64,000 bases of DNA, taken from positions 577,712 through 641,711 of the forward strand of contig CAVYXZ010000014.1 of NCBI GenBank assembly GCA_963772595.1, read 5' to 3'. Shown here piece by piece: positions 40,126-48,202 of this stretch (position 1 is the first letter of the stretch; every line of letters starts with the position of its first letter). The stretch comes from CAVYXZ01 sp963772595 (GTDB taxonomy: Bacteria > Chloroflexota > Anaerolineae > Aggregatilineales > Phototrophicaceae). Made by a program: the position numbers and the translations under genes. A model generated the notes under the pieces. That model did not search any database and was not told the DNA's origin. It saw only the letters and a list, made by a program, of their open reading frames with translations.

Positions 40126-40989
40126 TCACCGACTTTGCTGGCGGAACTCGCTGGGCGACAGGCCGAAGCGGCGGCGAAACAACCAGCTAAACGAGCCGGG
40201 ACTCTCGAAGCCGACGGCGTAACAGATGGCTGTGATGGAGGTATCGCTGTGTCGCAGCAGGCGCTGGGCTTCTTCCAGGCGTTTACTGACGATAAACTGG
40301 TGCGGCGTCTGCCCGAAGGTCTGCTTGAAGCTGCGCAGCAGATGATTGGGCGACAGACAGGCGACCTCGGCCAGTTCGGCCAGTGTGAGCGGTCGGTCCA
40401 GTTGAGCCAGGGCGTAATCTCTGGCATAGTGCAGGCGGCGATAGAGTTCCTCACGGGTCGCCCGGCGCGCGGCAGGCAGCAGTTCGACCTCTCGATACAC
40501 CTTGTAATGCACGTGCAGCAAACGCTGCATAAGCAGATGCAGATGCTCTTCCAACCAGCCCGGCGAGACCCGTCCGCTGGCGACACCGGCCCGAAGCCGC
40601 AAGATCGCAGGGGTCAACAGCGGATCATCAGGGTAGGTTTTCTCGAAGAAGTTCAGTGGCTCGCCAGATGGCGTCAAATCGTCCAGCCGCTGCGGCTGCG
40701 TCAGTGCCCGGCGCACGTCCTCAGCGAAGCCCTCGGCAAAGAAGACACAAAAGGACTCAACCGGTCGCTCCGCCGTAATGTGGATAGCGTAGGACTGCCC
40801 GTGATTCAAAATCAGGTGGCGGTGGTCATCGACCCGATAGCGATTGCGCCCCACCACATAATGAGCCTGCCCGCCAAAGAAGGATTTGATCGACAGGCTG
40901 CCGGTACCCGCGCCGGAATATTCCCGGTAGCCGGTTTCATGCAAAATATAGCTGGATTGTCCGCTGCCGGACGGCACAAAAACGATCAT
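40126..40989 (-). CDS. AraC-family transcriptional regulator
   Basis: A 287-residue AraC/XylS regulator. The N-terminal cupin-like part contains HYVVGRNRYRVDDHRHLILN. The C-terminal double HTH reads PLTLAELAEVACLSPNHLLR, then RSFKQTFGQTPHQFIVSKRL and SITAICYAVGFESPGSFSWL with RRFGLSPSEFR. It is divergent from the SnoaL/tautomerase array across a 327-base gap, so it is the obvious candidate regulator of that array (inference). In the gap I see only the strong AGGAGG site before 41317 and no clear operator. Confidence 0.9.
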   Translation of the reverse strand: MIVFVPSGSGQSSYILHETGYREYSGAGTGSLSIKSFFGGQAHYVVGRNRYRVDDHRHLILNHGQSYAIHITAERPVESFCVFFAEGFAEDVRRALTQPQRLDDLTPSGEPLNFFEKTYPDDPLLTPAILRLRAGVASGRVSPGWLEEHLHLLMQRLLHVHYKVYREVELLPAARRATREELYRRLHYARDYALAQLDRPLTLAELAEVACLSPNHLLRSFKQTFGQTPHQFIVSKRLEEAQRLLRHSDTSITAICYAVGFESPGSFSWLFRRRFGLSPSEFRQQSR

Positions 40990-41316
40990 ACAGGCGATCC
41001 TCTCCCAAGAGTATACGCCTGCCCCGGCGCTCGCGGGTCACGCGGCGTAGTACTTATGTTTAGTCTGACACTGTATTTTTTACAGCTTTTCTATCAGCGC
41101 AAACGCAGGTTCGATGATAAGATGGTCACGAGGTACGGGACCGGGATGAGCCTCACCAAAGCTTAATCGTCATTGATGACATTTTGATTTAACATTGAGT
41201 ATGGCGATCAAGGCCACAGGCTTTACATCTCAATACGGCCACCCTGTTCCATGCGGTTCAGCAGTATGAATGAGCATCGGGACTGATTTTGTCTTCGGCA
41301 CTCCTAGGAGGAAATT

Positions 41317-41670
41317 ATGGCAACACCCGGCAAAGAGTTCTATGACAGGCAGGTTGCGTTACTTGCCGAACAGGACATTGACGGGCTAATGGAAACACAG
41401 TACCACCCGGATGCAGTGCTGGTCAGCTTCGACACCACCGTGCGCGGTCATGATGCACTGAGAGAACACTTCAAAGGCTACCTGGGGCATCTGGGCAAGA
41501 TCAAACTCCTCTCAACGGACCAATTTGCAGAAATTGAAGATGGCATCTTCTTCGAGGCCACGGTCGAGACCGACATCGGCATCGCGGTTGTCTACGACGT
41601 CTTTACCTTTAAGGATGGCAAAGCGATTCGCCATTTCACCGGGGTAAAGTCCGTGCGGCCCAAAGAATGA
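41317..41670 (+). CDS. NTF2-fold SnoaL-like protein (array member 1)
   Basis: A 117-residue single NTF2-like domain: EFYDRQVALLAEQDIDGLME, TQYHPDAVLVSFDTTVRGHD, REHFKGYLG, and VVYDVFTFKDGKAIRHFTG. The cone-shaped fold covers SnoaL-like cyclases, isomerases such as ketosteroid isomerase, and binding proteins; no diagnostic catalytic pair is evident. It has an AGGAGGAAATT ribosome site and opens the array behind the AraC gene. It is less like the later ester-cyclase type members. Confidence 0.78.
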   Translation: MATPGKEFYDRQVALLAEQDIDGLMETQYHPDAVLVSFDTTVRGHDALREHFKGYLGHLGKIKLLSTDQFAEIEDGIFFEATVETDIGIAVVYDVFTFKDGKAIRHFTGVKSVRPKE

Positions 41671-41771
41671 GTGGGGTCAGCAAGTCTTTCCTGAGCATAG
41701 GCAGTTGTTCGACGGTGCTCGTCGCCGATTAGCAAGTTTTCATTTATGTACGAAGGAAAAGTGAGGGAAAA

Positions 41772-42194
41772 ATGGCTAACAAAGACGTTGTCTTCCAGTA
41801 CTACGGTCTCTTCGAAAAGGGTGATTTCGATACGATGATTAAGGAGTGCTTTCATCCTGACATGACCTGGACGATGCCGGGGCATCACCCGATGTCTGGA
41901 CGCATGGAAGGGGCCAAGGCAGCAGCGGCTTTCCTTGAAGCCCTGAGCAAAGCCGGCGTGTGGGTTGAAGATATTCACATCGGCGAACTCGACGACGGGA
42001 CGATTGTGGAAAAGCACATGGGCCACGCGAAATATGACGATGGCCGCGTGGTTGATTTCCCGACCTGCACCACTTACGGTTTCAAAGATGGAAAGCTTTT
42101 CGACGTGCGCGTGCATACCCTTGCCCAGCATGTGGTTGACCAGTACTTCTGGTATCGCTTCCCACTGAAGGGTATTCCAGATCGTCTGGCCTAG
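41772..42194 (+). CDS. NTF2-fold SnoaL-like protein (array member 2)
   Basis: A 140-residue protein with YYGLFEKGDFDTMIKECFHP and DMTWTMPGHHPMSGRMEGAK, the loop-helix start of NTF2-like hydrolases/isomerases of limonene-epoxide-hydrolase or ketosteroid-isomerase type, followed by HIGELDDGTIVEKHMGHAKY. An Asp/His-lined pocket is possible but not proven. About 100 bases after member 1 and 28 before member 3; same direction, likely one transcript. Confidence 0.78.
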   Translation: MANKDVVFQYYGLFEKGDFDTMIKECFHPDMTWTMPGHHPMSGRMEGAKAAAAFLEALSKAGVWVEDIHIGELDDGTIVEKHMGHAKYDDGRVVDFPTCTTYGFKDGKLFDVRVHTLAQHVVDQYFWYRFPLKGIPDRLA

Positions 42195-42222
42195 TAAGCA
42201 CATATTTTAGGAGAAAACACCT

Positions 42223-42642
42223 ATGGCAGCAGTAACTCCAGAGTTGGTGGGCAAGGCCTATGCCGCGCTGGCCTCTATGGACCCCAATGAAATCGCCAAG
42301 TACTGGGCGGAGGACATGGTCTGGTTGGTACCCGGCCACAACCCGCTCTCCGGCTGGTATCACGGGCGGCAGGCCTTCATCGACTTCATGACGAACGTGG
42401 GCAAGCTTTCCGGCGGCAGTTTCAACATGGAAGCCATTACCATCATGGTCAACGACGAATACTCCTGCGATGTGACCCGCAATATGGGTTCGCGCGCAGG
42501 TGCCCCGGATGTCAAGCTCGACATCGACGTGGCGCATGTCCTGCGCTGGCGTGATGGCAAAGTGATCGCCGGTAAGGGCGGCATCTTTGGCGATGGCACG
42601 AATCAGTACGATCATTTCTGGTCGGCTCGCGTCGACGGTTAA
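42223..42642 (+). CDS. NTF2-fold SnoaL-like protein (array member 3)
   Basis: A 139-residue single domain: VGKAYAALASMDPNEIAKYW, MVWLVPGHNPLSGWYHGRQA and AHVLRWRDGKVIAGKGGIFG. Similar in layout to member 2 (PGH.P-S-G-x-x-x-G) and clearly a paralogue. The start has AGGAGAAAACACCT. Downstream, a TAGCGGCT/AGCCGCTA stem (42659-42666 with 42711-42718) and a T-rich end could stop transcription before the next gene. Confidence 0.78.
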   Translation: MAAVTPELVGKAYAALASMDPNEIAKYWAEDMVWLVPGHNPLSGWYHGRQAFIDFMTNVGKLSGGSFNMEAITIMVNDEYSCDVTRNMGSRAGAPDVKLDIDVAHVLRWRDGKVIAGKGGIFGDGTNQYDHFWSARVDG

Positions 42643-42738
42643 AATGACTTTCGACCTGTAGCGGCTGAAAATGCGGATCAGCGCTGGTACGGGCTGGCGT
42701 CTGTGTTTTTAGCCGCTATGGTTTTTCATACTGTTTTA

Positions 42739-42766
42739 TGACAAATATTTTGTTGATAAATAGTAT
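42739..42766 (+). promoter_or_regulatory. AT-rich promoter candidate for the tautomerase genes
   Basis: TGACAA (42739-42744) and TAGTAT (42761-42766) are 16 bases apart in a strikingly AT-rich patch 44 bases before the first tautomerase-SnoaL gene. The patch contrasts with the GC-rich surroundings. Confidence 0.35.
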
Positions 42767-42809
42767 TATTCTAGTGAAAATGAACTTTGAATTTTGGGAG
42801 GACTGAACC

Positions 42810-43820
42810 GTGCCTGTTATTACCGTGCAGTTTATCAAAGATGTTGTTGCAACGCCCGAACAGAAGCGTGAATTGATTGAGCGATTGACCGATACCTTCT
42901 GCGACATCCTGGGCGATGTCGTTCGGCCCTTCGTGTACACCATCATTCAGGAAACCCCGCAGAGTGAATGGGGCATTGCCGGGGTGCCGATGCCGGATCT
43001 GGTCTACCTGACCGGCGACAAACATGCCCAGGTCATCGCCCGTTCCAATGACCTCATGCGCGGCGCTATCGCGCAGATGGCAGCGAACTCAGCGCCGGAC
43101 ACGCAGTCAGCCAACCAGCGCGCGGACGATATATGGCGCGGCACGGCGAACCCTGCCCCGGCTTCCAATGGAAATGGCAGCGCACATTCTGCGGAGCAGG
43201 CGGATGCCATCTGGCGCGGCACGGCGAACCCTGCCCCGGCCTCCAATGGGCACAGCAGCCCGCATACCGCAGAAGATGCGGACGCCGTCTGGCGGGGCGC
43301 ATCCAGTTCAGCCTCCAGCAACGGCGCATCCAACGGCCACTCGACGGCGAGCGCCGATGACATCTGGCGCGGCAGTTCCAGCGGAACGGCAGCCTCCAGC
43401 AAGGCGGAAGAACACCGCAGGCTCTTCGCGCGCTGGTTCGAAGAACTGTGGAACAAGAAGAACTACAACATCGCTTACGAACTGGTGGACCCCGATTTCA
43501 CCGCGCACGGTGCAGGCGGCCAGGACATCAAGCAGGGTCCTGACGGCGTCATCGGCATGGTCAAAGCCTGGCACGCCGCCATGCCCGACGGTCATATGAC
43601 CATTGATGACATCATCACCGAAGGCGATCTATCCACGATCCGTATGACCTGGGAAGCTACCCACACCGGCCCCTTCGGCGACATCCCCGCCAGCGGGAAC
43701 AGAATCAGCGTGACCTCAACCGGGATTGACCGGGTCATCAACGGCAAGATCACTGAGGGCTGGGGCGAGTTGAACATGCTGGGAATGCTCCAGCAAATGG
43801 GCGCCATCCCAACGCCATAA
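42810..43820 (+). CDS. Tautomerase-SnoaL fusion with four ADx(I/V)WRG linker repeats
   Basis: A 336-residue three-part protein. Residues 1-90 are a 4-oxalocrotonate-tautomerase-like domain: Pro2 (Pro1 after Met loss) in MPVITVQF, and the conserved Arg region DVVRPFVYTIIQETP. Residues 105-188 hold four motifs ADDIWRG, ADAIWRG, ADAVWRG, ADDIWRG spaced 26, 26 and 25 residues on Ser/Asn/Gly/Pro/Ala-rich spacers. Residues 197-336 are a SnoaL/ester-cyclase domain (FEELWNKKNYNIAYELVDPD, GPFGDIPASGNRISVTSTG, LNMLGMLQQMGAIP). GTG start, GGGAGGA seven bases upstream. I infer coupled tautomerisation and aldol-type cyclisation of one substrate, with the linker as flexible docking arm. Confidence 0.85.
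   Translation: MPVITVQFIKDVVATPEQKRELIERLTDTFCDILGDVVRPFVYTIIQETPQSEWGIAGVPMPDLVYLTGDKHAQVIARSNDLMRGAIAQMAANSAPDTQSANQRADDIWRGTANPAPASNGNGSAHSAEQADAIWRGTANPAPASNGHSSPHTAEDADAVWRGASSSASSNGASNGHSTASADDIWRGSSSGTAASSKAEEHRRLFARWFEELWNKKNYNIAYELVDPDFTAHGAGGQDIKQGPDGVIGMVKAWHAAMPDGHMTIDDIITEGDLSTIRMTWEATHTGPFGDIPASGNRISVTSTGIDRVINGKITEGWGELNMLGMLQQMGAIPTP
43122..43373 (+). repeat. Tandem 78-base coding repeats encoding the WRG linker
   Basis: Units of 78, 78 and 75 bases plus a partial one. The first two units are highly alike in DNA, for example GGCACGGCGAACCCTGCCCC in both; later ones have diverged, but the ADx(I/V)WRG codons are kept, which points to selection on the motif. Confidence 0.75.
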
Positions 43821-43874
43821 GCAATTAGCAAATCGCACACTTCTGCTGGATGAGTTTGAGTATGGGAGGTTATT

Positions 43875-44216
43875 GTGCCAATCATCACCGTTCAGTTTAT
43901 TGAAGATGTGGTCGCAACGCCCGAACAGAAGCGTCAGCTTATCGAACAACTGACCGATACCTTCTGTGACATCCTGGGCGATGTCGTCCGTCCCTTTGTC
44001 TACTGCATTATTCAGGAAACGCCCCAGAGCGAATGGGGCATTGCCGGGGTGCCGATGCCGGACCTGGTCTACCTGACTGGGGATAAGCACGCGCAGGTCA
44101 TCGAACGGTCGAACGATCTGATGCGCGGTGCTATCGCGCAAATGCAGCAGCAGAGCGCCAGCCAGCAGCACGAGACAAACGACCACGCTGATAAAGTCTG
44201 GCGGGGAGAGACCTAG
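43875..44216 (+). CDS. Free tautomerase ending in an ADKVWRG tail
   Basis: The 113-residue protein is nearly identical to the N-domain of the preceding fusion: MPIITVQFIEDVVATPEQKR, DVVRPFVYCIIQETPQSEWG, then a Gln/Ser-rich stretch and HADKVWRGET at the very end. The motif sits at residues 105-111, the same numbers as the first motif of the fusion protein. So it looks like the fusion cut after its first repeat, or the ancestor from which repeats grew. GTG start with GGGAGG five bases upstream. Enzyme class: 4-OT tautomerase, keto-enol isomerisation with Pro1 as base. Confidence 0.85.
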   Translation: MPIITVQFIEDVVATPEQKRQLIEQLTDTFCDILGDVVRPFVYCIIQETPQSEWGIAGVPMPDLVYLTGDKHAQVIERSNDLMRGAIAQMQQQSASQQHETNDHADKVWRGET

Positions 44217-44248
44217 ATCGTTCGGGTACGAGGAGGAGAGGAAGAGTC

Positions 44249-44989
44249 ATGCCAATCATTACCGTGCAATTTATAGAGGACGTGGTTGCAACCCCGGAGC
44301 AGAAGCGTCAGCTTATCGAACAACTGACCGATACCTTCTGTGACATCCTGGGCGATGTCGTCCGTCCCTTTGTCTACTGCATTATTCAGGAAACACCGCA
44401 GGGCGAATGGGGAATCGCGGGCGTACCGATGCCGGACCTGGTCTACCTGACCGGGGACAAGCACGCGCAGGTCATCGCTCGCTCTAACGATCTGATGCGC
44501 CAGGCCATTGCCGCCAACAGCAGCGCAGGCAGCACAACCGAAGAGCATCGCAAGCTGTTCGAGCGATGGTTCGAAGAATTGTGGAACAAGAAGAACTACG
44601 ACATTGCCTACGAACTGGTGGACCCCGATTTTACCGCGCACGGTGCAGGCGGCCAGGACATCAAGCAGGGTCCTGACGGCGTCATCGGCATGGTCAAAGC
44701 CTGGCACGCCGCTATGCCTGACGGCCACATGACCATTGATGACATCATCACCGAAGGCGATCTTTCTACTATCCGTATGACCTGGGAAGCCACCCATACC
44801 GGCCCCTTCGGCGACATCCCCGCCAGCGGCAATAAGATTACCGTAACTTCGACCGGGATTGACCGGGTCATCAACGGCAAGATCACTGAGGGCTGGGGCG
44901 AGTTGAACATGCTCGGCATGTTGCAGCAGATGGGCGCTATCCCCTCCCCGGATGCACCTGCTGAACAGGAAGCCGCAGGCTCCTGGTGA
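44249..44989 (+). CDS. Tautomerase-SnoaL fusion with a short linker
   Basis: A 246-residue protein: tautomerase domain 1-92 (MPIITVQFIEDVVATPEQKR), a linker of only about 10 residues (NSSAGSTTEE) without WRG, then a SnoaL domain almost identical to that of the 42810 protein (RWFEELWNKKNYDIAYELVD, HGAGGQDIKQGPDGVIGMVK). The frame ends DAPAEQEAAGSW. One extra C at this point would break a continuous fusion with the next SnoaL domain (GSGEDQARLERNKAVIRRF), so the natural protein may be tautomerase-SnoaL-SnoaL. AGGAGGAGAGGAAGAGTC precedes the ATG. Confidence 0.85.
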   Translation: MPIITVQFIEDVVATPEQKRQLIEQLTDTFCDILGDVVRPFVYCIIQETPQGEWGIAGVPMPDLVYLTGDKHAQVIARSNDLMRQAIAANSSAGSTTEEHRKLFERWFEELWNKKNYDIAYELVDPDFTAHGAGGQDIKQGPDGVIGMVKAWHAAMPDGHMTIDDIITEGDLSTIRMTWEATHTGPFGDIPASGNKITVTSTGIDRVINGKITEGWGELNMLGMLQQMGAIPSPDAPAEQEAAGSW

Positions 44990-45419
44990 AGACCAGGCCA
45001 GGCTTGAGCGCAACAAGGCCGTGATCCGGCGCTTCCACAGCGCGATGAACAACAAAGACATGAACAGCCTGCGCGAGATCGTTGACCTGGACTTCATCAA
45101 TCACCAGGGCGCGATGGGCGACCAGATCGGGCCAGGGCCGCTGATCAACGGCCTCCAGATGTTCTACGAGGCCATGCCGGATCTCCACGTGACAGAAGAC
45201 TACGTGCTGGCCCAGGGCAACCGCGTGGCAACGCGCATCCGTACCACCGGCACACATCAGGGCACCTATATGGGCGTGCCACCCACTGGAAACCAGATTT
45301 CCTTTACCGGTATCGTCATCTACAGCCTGAACGACGACGGCAAAGTGATCGAACGCTGGCAGGATTTTGACAGTGTCAGCATGATGCAGCAGCTTGGCGT
45401 GATCCCTTCTATGTCCTGA
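44952..45419 (+). CDS. SnoaL-like ester cyclase domain, possibly C-terminal domain of the preceding protein
   Basis: The frame contains a full SnoaL/ester-cyclase domain from about residue 18: ERNKAVIRRFHSAMNNKDMN, LDFINHQGAMGDQIGPGPLI, GTYMGVPPTGNQISFTGIVI and ERWQDFDSVSMMQQLGVIPS. The first 38 bases overlap the upstream gene and the ATG at 44952 has no ribosome site, so this is probably not an independent start. The parsimonious reading is one protein broken by a single C (near 44,980). SnoaL cyclases close rings by aldol condensation without cofactor, using an Asp/His pair. Confidence 0.75.
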   Translation: MHLLNRKPQAPGEDQARLERNKAVIRRFHSAMNNKDMNSLREIVDLDFINHQGAMGDQIGPGPLINGLQMFYEAMPDLHVTEDYVLAQGNRVATRIRTTGTHQGTYMGVPPTGNQISFTGIVIYSLNDDGKVIERWQDFDSVSMMQQLGVIPSMS

Positions 45420-45461
45420 GGTTCTCAAGCACATCTACTCACGTTGATTAAGGATTTGTTG

Positions 45462-45908
45462 ATGGCAACTGAGCAAGAGCGCAATGTAGAAATCATCCTG
45501 GAGATGTTCGAAAAGATATGGAATGAAGGCAAATTCGAATATGTCGATGAAATCATCGCCGAAGATTTCATCGATTATCCGCCGAAACGCTTCTTCACCA
45601 CCCCGCTCCAGGGGCGTCAATCGCTTTATGATGCGGTGAAGGGGTTCCGGGATGGGTTCTCCGACTTTCATTTCGAGGTAATGAAGATCGTGGCCGAAGG
45701 CAGTCACGTCGTCTACCTGGGCCGGGCAACCGGCACGCACGATGGTCCCTTCTTCGGTGTAGAACCGACCGGCAAGAAGGTGTCCGTCATCGGCATCAAT
45801 GAGTTTCATCTGGAAAACGGCAAGATCGTGGAGCGCTGGGGGGTGTTCGACGTTCTGGGGATGATGCAGCAGCTAGGCATGATTCCCGCTGGTCCGGCTG
45901 GACACTAA
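45462..45908 (+). CDS. SnoaL-like ester cyclase (single domain)
   Basis: A 148-residue domain: ILEMFEKIWNEGKFEYVDEI, AEDFIDYPPKRFFTTPLQGR, GPFFGVEPTGKKVSVIGINE and VERWGVFDVLGMMQQLGMIP. The ATG at 45462 is chosen over TTG 45444 because AAGGA lies seven bases before it. The last residues (AGPAGH) end 16 bases before the next member's start. Same direction and spacing as a single long transcript. Confidence 0.82.
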   Translation: MATEQERNVEIILEMFEKIWNEGKFEYVDEIIAEDFIDYPPKRFFTTPLQGRQSLYDAVKGFRDGFSDFHFEVMKIVAEGSHVVYLGRATGTHDGPFFGVEPTGKKVSVIGINEFHLENGKIVERWGVFDVLGMMQQLGMIPAGPAGH

Positions 45909-45924
45909 GGAAGGATAGGTGAAA

Positions 45925-46770
45925 ATGACCAAATCAGCGAGCAAACAAGTCTATCGTCGCTTTGTTGAAGAAGTGATTAACAAGGGCAATATCGACATTA
46001 TCCCCGAACTCTACCATCCCGATTACGTCGATCATACCGCCCCACCCGGCGCACCAGAGGGCCTGAGCGTCTTCGAACAGGTCTCGGCCATTCCGAAGAT
46101 GTTTCGCGGCGCATTCCCTGACGTGCATTTCACCATCGACAGTATGGTGCAAGATGGCGACTGGATCGCCACCCGCGTAACCGGCGAGGCACAGCACCTG
46201 GGCCGTCCGTTTATGGGCGTTCCGCCCAGCGGTTGGCATGTGATCTGGTCCTCCTTCGGCTTCTTCCGTGTACAGGACAACAAGATCATCGAGCACTATG
46301 GGCAGCCAGACCTGATGGGCCTGCAAGAACAACTGCGGGCCACGCCGGAGCCGGGGTCGCTGGACGAGAACCGCGCCATCGTCACCCGCTATGTCTACGA
46401 AGTGAACATGCAAAACTACGATGCCTTTGACGAATTCGTCGTCGAAGACTATCTCGACCACGACCCGATCCCCGGTCAGCAGCCTGGGCGCGAAGCCCTC
46501 AAGGCCGCCTACAGAGTCTTCTCCGATGCCTTCCCGGATGTCTGGTTCACCTTCGAAGACCTTATCGCCGAGGGTGATATGGTCGTGGGACGCGGCGTCA
46601 TTGAGGGTACGCATTCGGGCGACTTCATGGGCATCCCCGCGACCAATAAGAAGGTCAAATGGACGGGCACCCGGATGTTCCGCGTCCGCGATGGCAAAGT
46701 GGCCGAAGGCTGGATCAACCTTGATCTGTTAGGCCTCATGCAGCAGCTAGGCGTGGGGCCTGGCGGCTAA
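45925..46770 (+). CDS. Tandem SnoaL-SnoaL protein
   Basis: An intact 281-residue protein of two SnoaL domains in one frame. Domain 1 (about 1-135): KQVYRRFVEEVINKGNIDII, GLSVFEQVSAIPKMFRGAFP, GRPFMGVPPSGWHVIWSSFG. Domain 2 (about 140-281): AIVTRYVYEVNMQNYDAFDE, GQQPGREALKAAYRVFSDAF, HSGDFMGIPATNKKVKWTGT, ending LDLLGLMQQLGVGPGG. It proves that tandem fusion is real in this array, which supports joining the broken pairs elsewhere. A GTG at 45919 two codons upstream is an alternative start. Confidence 0.85.
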   Translation: MTKSASKQVYRRFVEEVINKGNIDIIPELYHPDYVDHTAPPGAPEGLSVFEQVSAIPKMFRGAFPDVHFTIDSMVQDGDWIATRVTGEAQHLGRPFMGVPPSGWHVIWSSFGFFRVQDNKIIEHYGQPDLMGLQEQLRATPEPGSLDENRAIVTRYVYEVNMQNYDAFDEFVVEDYLDHDPIPGQQPGREALKAAYRVFSDAFPDVWFTFEDLIAEGDMVVGRGVIEGTHSGDFMGIPATNKKVKWTGTRMFRVRDGKVAEGWINLDLLGLMQQLGVGPGG

Positions 46771-46857
46771 GTCAGATCGGGCCGTTTTCGATCTTGCACG
46801 ATCAGCGTTCGGAAAACTGTGTTCGTTTGCGTTCGGCCAGTGGCTTAAGAGGGAACC

Positions 46858-48189
46858 ATGATTCTTATAGTTGGGGCAACGGGTTCTTTGGGCAGTGAAA
46901 TCTGCCGCTGTTTGACGGCTAAGGGCAAACCGGTCCGGGCGCTGGTGCGCGCGACCTCCGATATCGGAAAGGTACGCAATCTGCAAAACCTCGGCATCAC
47001 GACAGTTCAGGGCGACCTGACCGACCGGGCCTCGCTTGACCAGGCCTGCGCGGGGGTCACGACCGTGATTTCGACGGTCAGCACCTCCTACTCGCAAACG
47101 CCGGATATTGCCGGGGTCGATCACGCCGGGCAGCTTCGCCTGATCGACGCAGCAAAAGCCGCCGGGGTCTCGCACTTCATCTATATCTCCTTCTCCGGTC
47201 ACTTCACGACTGACGTGCCGCTCATCAACGCCAAGCGTGCGGTCGAACAGCATCTGAAGCAGAGCGGCATGACCTACACGATCCTCCGCTCCAGCTTCTT
47301 TATGGAAGCCATGTTCAGCCCTGTCGCCGGCTTTGACTACGTCAACGGCAAAGTCATGCTGTATGGCTCCGGCATGAACAAGGTCAGTTGGATCGCTATC
47401 CCCGACGTGGCCCAGTTCGCCGCCGAATCGGTGGATAACCCCGCTGCCCGTAACGCCACGCTCGAAATCGGCGGCCCGGAGGCGCTGAGTCCGATGGAAG
47501 TCGTCAACGTCTTTGAAAGCATCGTGGATAAACCCTTCGAGGTGCAGTATCTGCCGGAAGAAGTCATCCAGATGCAGAAAGAGCAGGCGACTGACCCCTT
47601 GCAGCAGAGCTTCATGGGCATGATGCTCGAATACGCAAAGGGCGACATCATCGACATGCAGTCCACGCTGCGTGCTTTTCCACTTAAATTGATGACCGTA
47701 AAGGCCTTTGCTGAAAACGCATTAGGGGCCAGCACCCAAGGATCCGACAATATGACCGTTGAAAAGAACAAGCAGATCATGCGCCGGATGATCGAAGAAG
47801 TCTGGAACAATGGCAACCTGATGGTGGCAGATGAACTCTTCCACCCGGATCACTTCAGCCCCAGCGCGCCCGACCTGCCTAAAGGCCCGGAGAGCGTCAA
47901 GATGCTGGTCGGTATGTTCCGGGGCGCGATGCCCGATTATCACATGACCATCGACCTCATGATGGCCGACGAGCGCAAGGTTGTGGCCCGCTTCACCCAG
48001 AGCGGGACGCACATCGGTGCGCCGCTGATGGGCATGGAACCCAGCGGACGCCATGCCGAATGGACCGAGATCGGCGTGCTGGAGATCGAGAACGGCCAGA
48101 TCATCCGCAGTTGGTATGAAGTCGATATGCTGTCGATGATCCAGCAGCTTCAACCCGCAGCCTGCGAGCGCGCCAGCCAACACCGCTGA
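46858..48189 (+). CDS. NmrA-like NAD(P)-binding protein fused to SnoaL domain
   Basis: Residues 1-290 are an atypical SDR of NmrA/HSCARG type: MILIVGATGSLGSEICRCLT with the GxxGxxG loop, LGITTVQGDLTDRASLDQAC, GVSHFIYISFSGHF and TYTILRSSFFMEAMFSPVAG. Residues 300-435 are a SnoaL domain: NKQIMRRMIEEVWNNGNLMV, FHPDHFSPSAPDLPKGPESV, HIGAPLMGMEPSGRHAEWTE. The frame ends QPAACERASQHR, which looks unnatural; a one-base change continues it as PASAPANTAEERKALIYRMY into the next SnoaL domain. So the native protein may be NmrA-SnoaL-SnoaL. The NmrA part may be reductase or redox sensor. Confidence 0.82.
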   Translation: MILIVGATGSLGSEICRCLTAKGKPVRALVRATSDIGKVRNLQNLGITTVQGDLTDRASLDQACAGVTTVISTVSTSYSQTPDIAGVDHAGQLRLIDAAKAAGVSHFIYISFSGHFTTDVPLINAKRAVEQHLKQSGMTYTILRSSFFMEAMFSPVAGFDYVNGKVMLYGSGMNKVSWIAIPDVAQFAAESVDNPAARNATLEIGGPEALSPMEVVNVFESIVDKPFEVQYLPEEVIQMQKEQATDPLQQSFMGMMLEYAKGDIIDMQSTLRAFPLKLMTVKAFAENALGASTQGSDNMTVEKNKQIMRRMIEEVWNNGNLMVADELFHPDHFSPSAPDLPKGPESVKMLVGMFRGAMPDYHMTIDLMMADERKVVARFTQSGTHIGAPLMGMEPSGRHAEWTEIGVLEIENGQIIRSWYEVDMLSMIQQLQPAACERASQHR

Positions 48190-48202
48190 AGAACGCAAAG
48201 CC

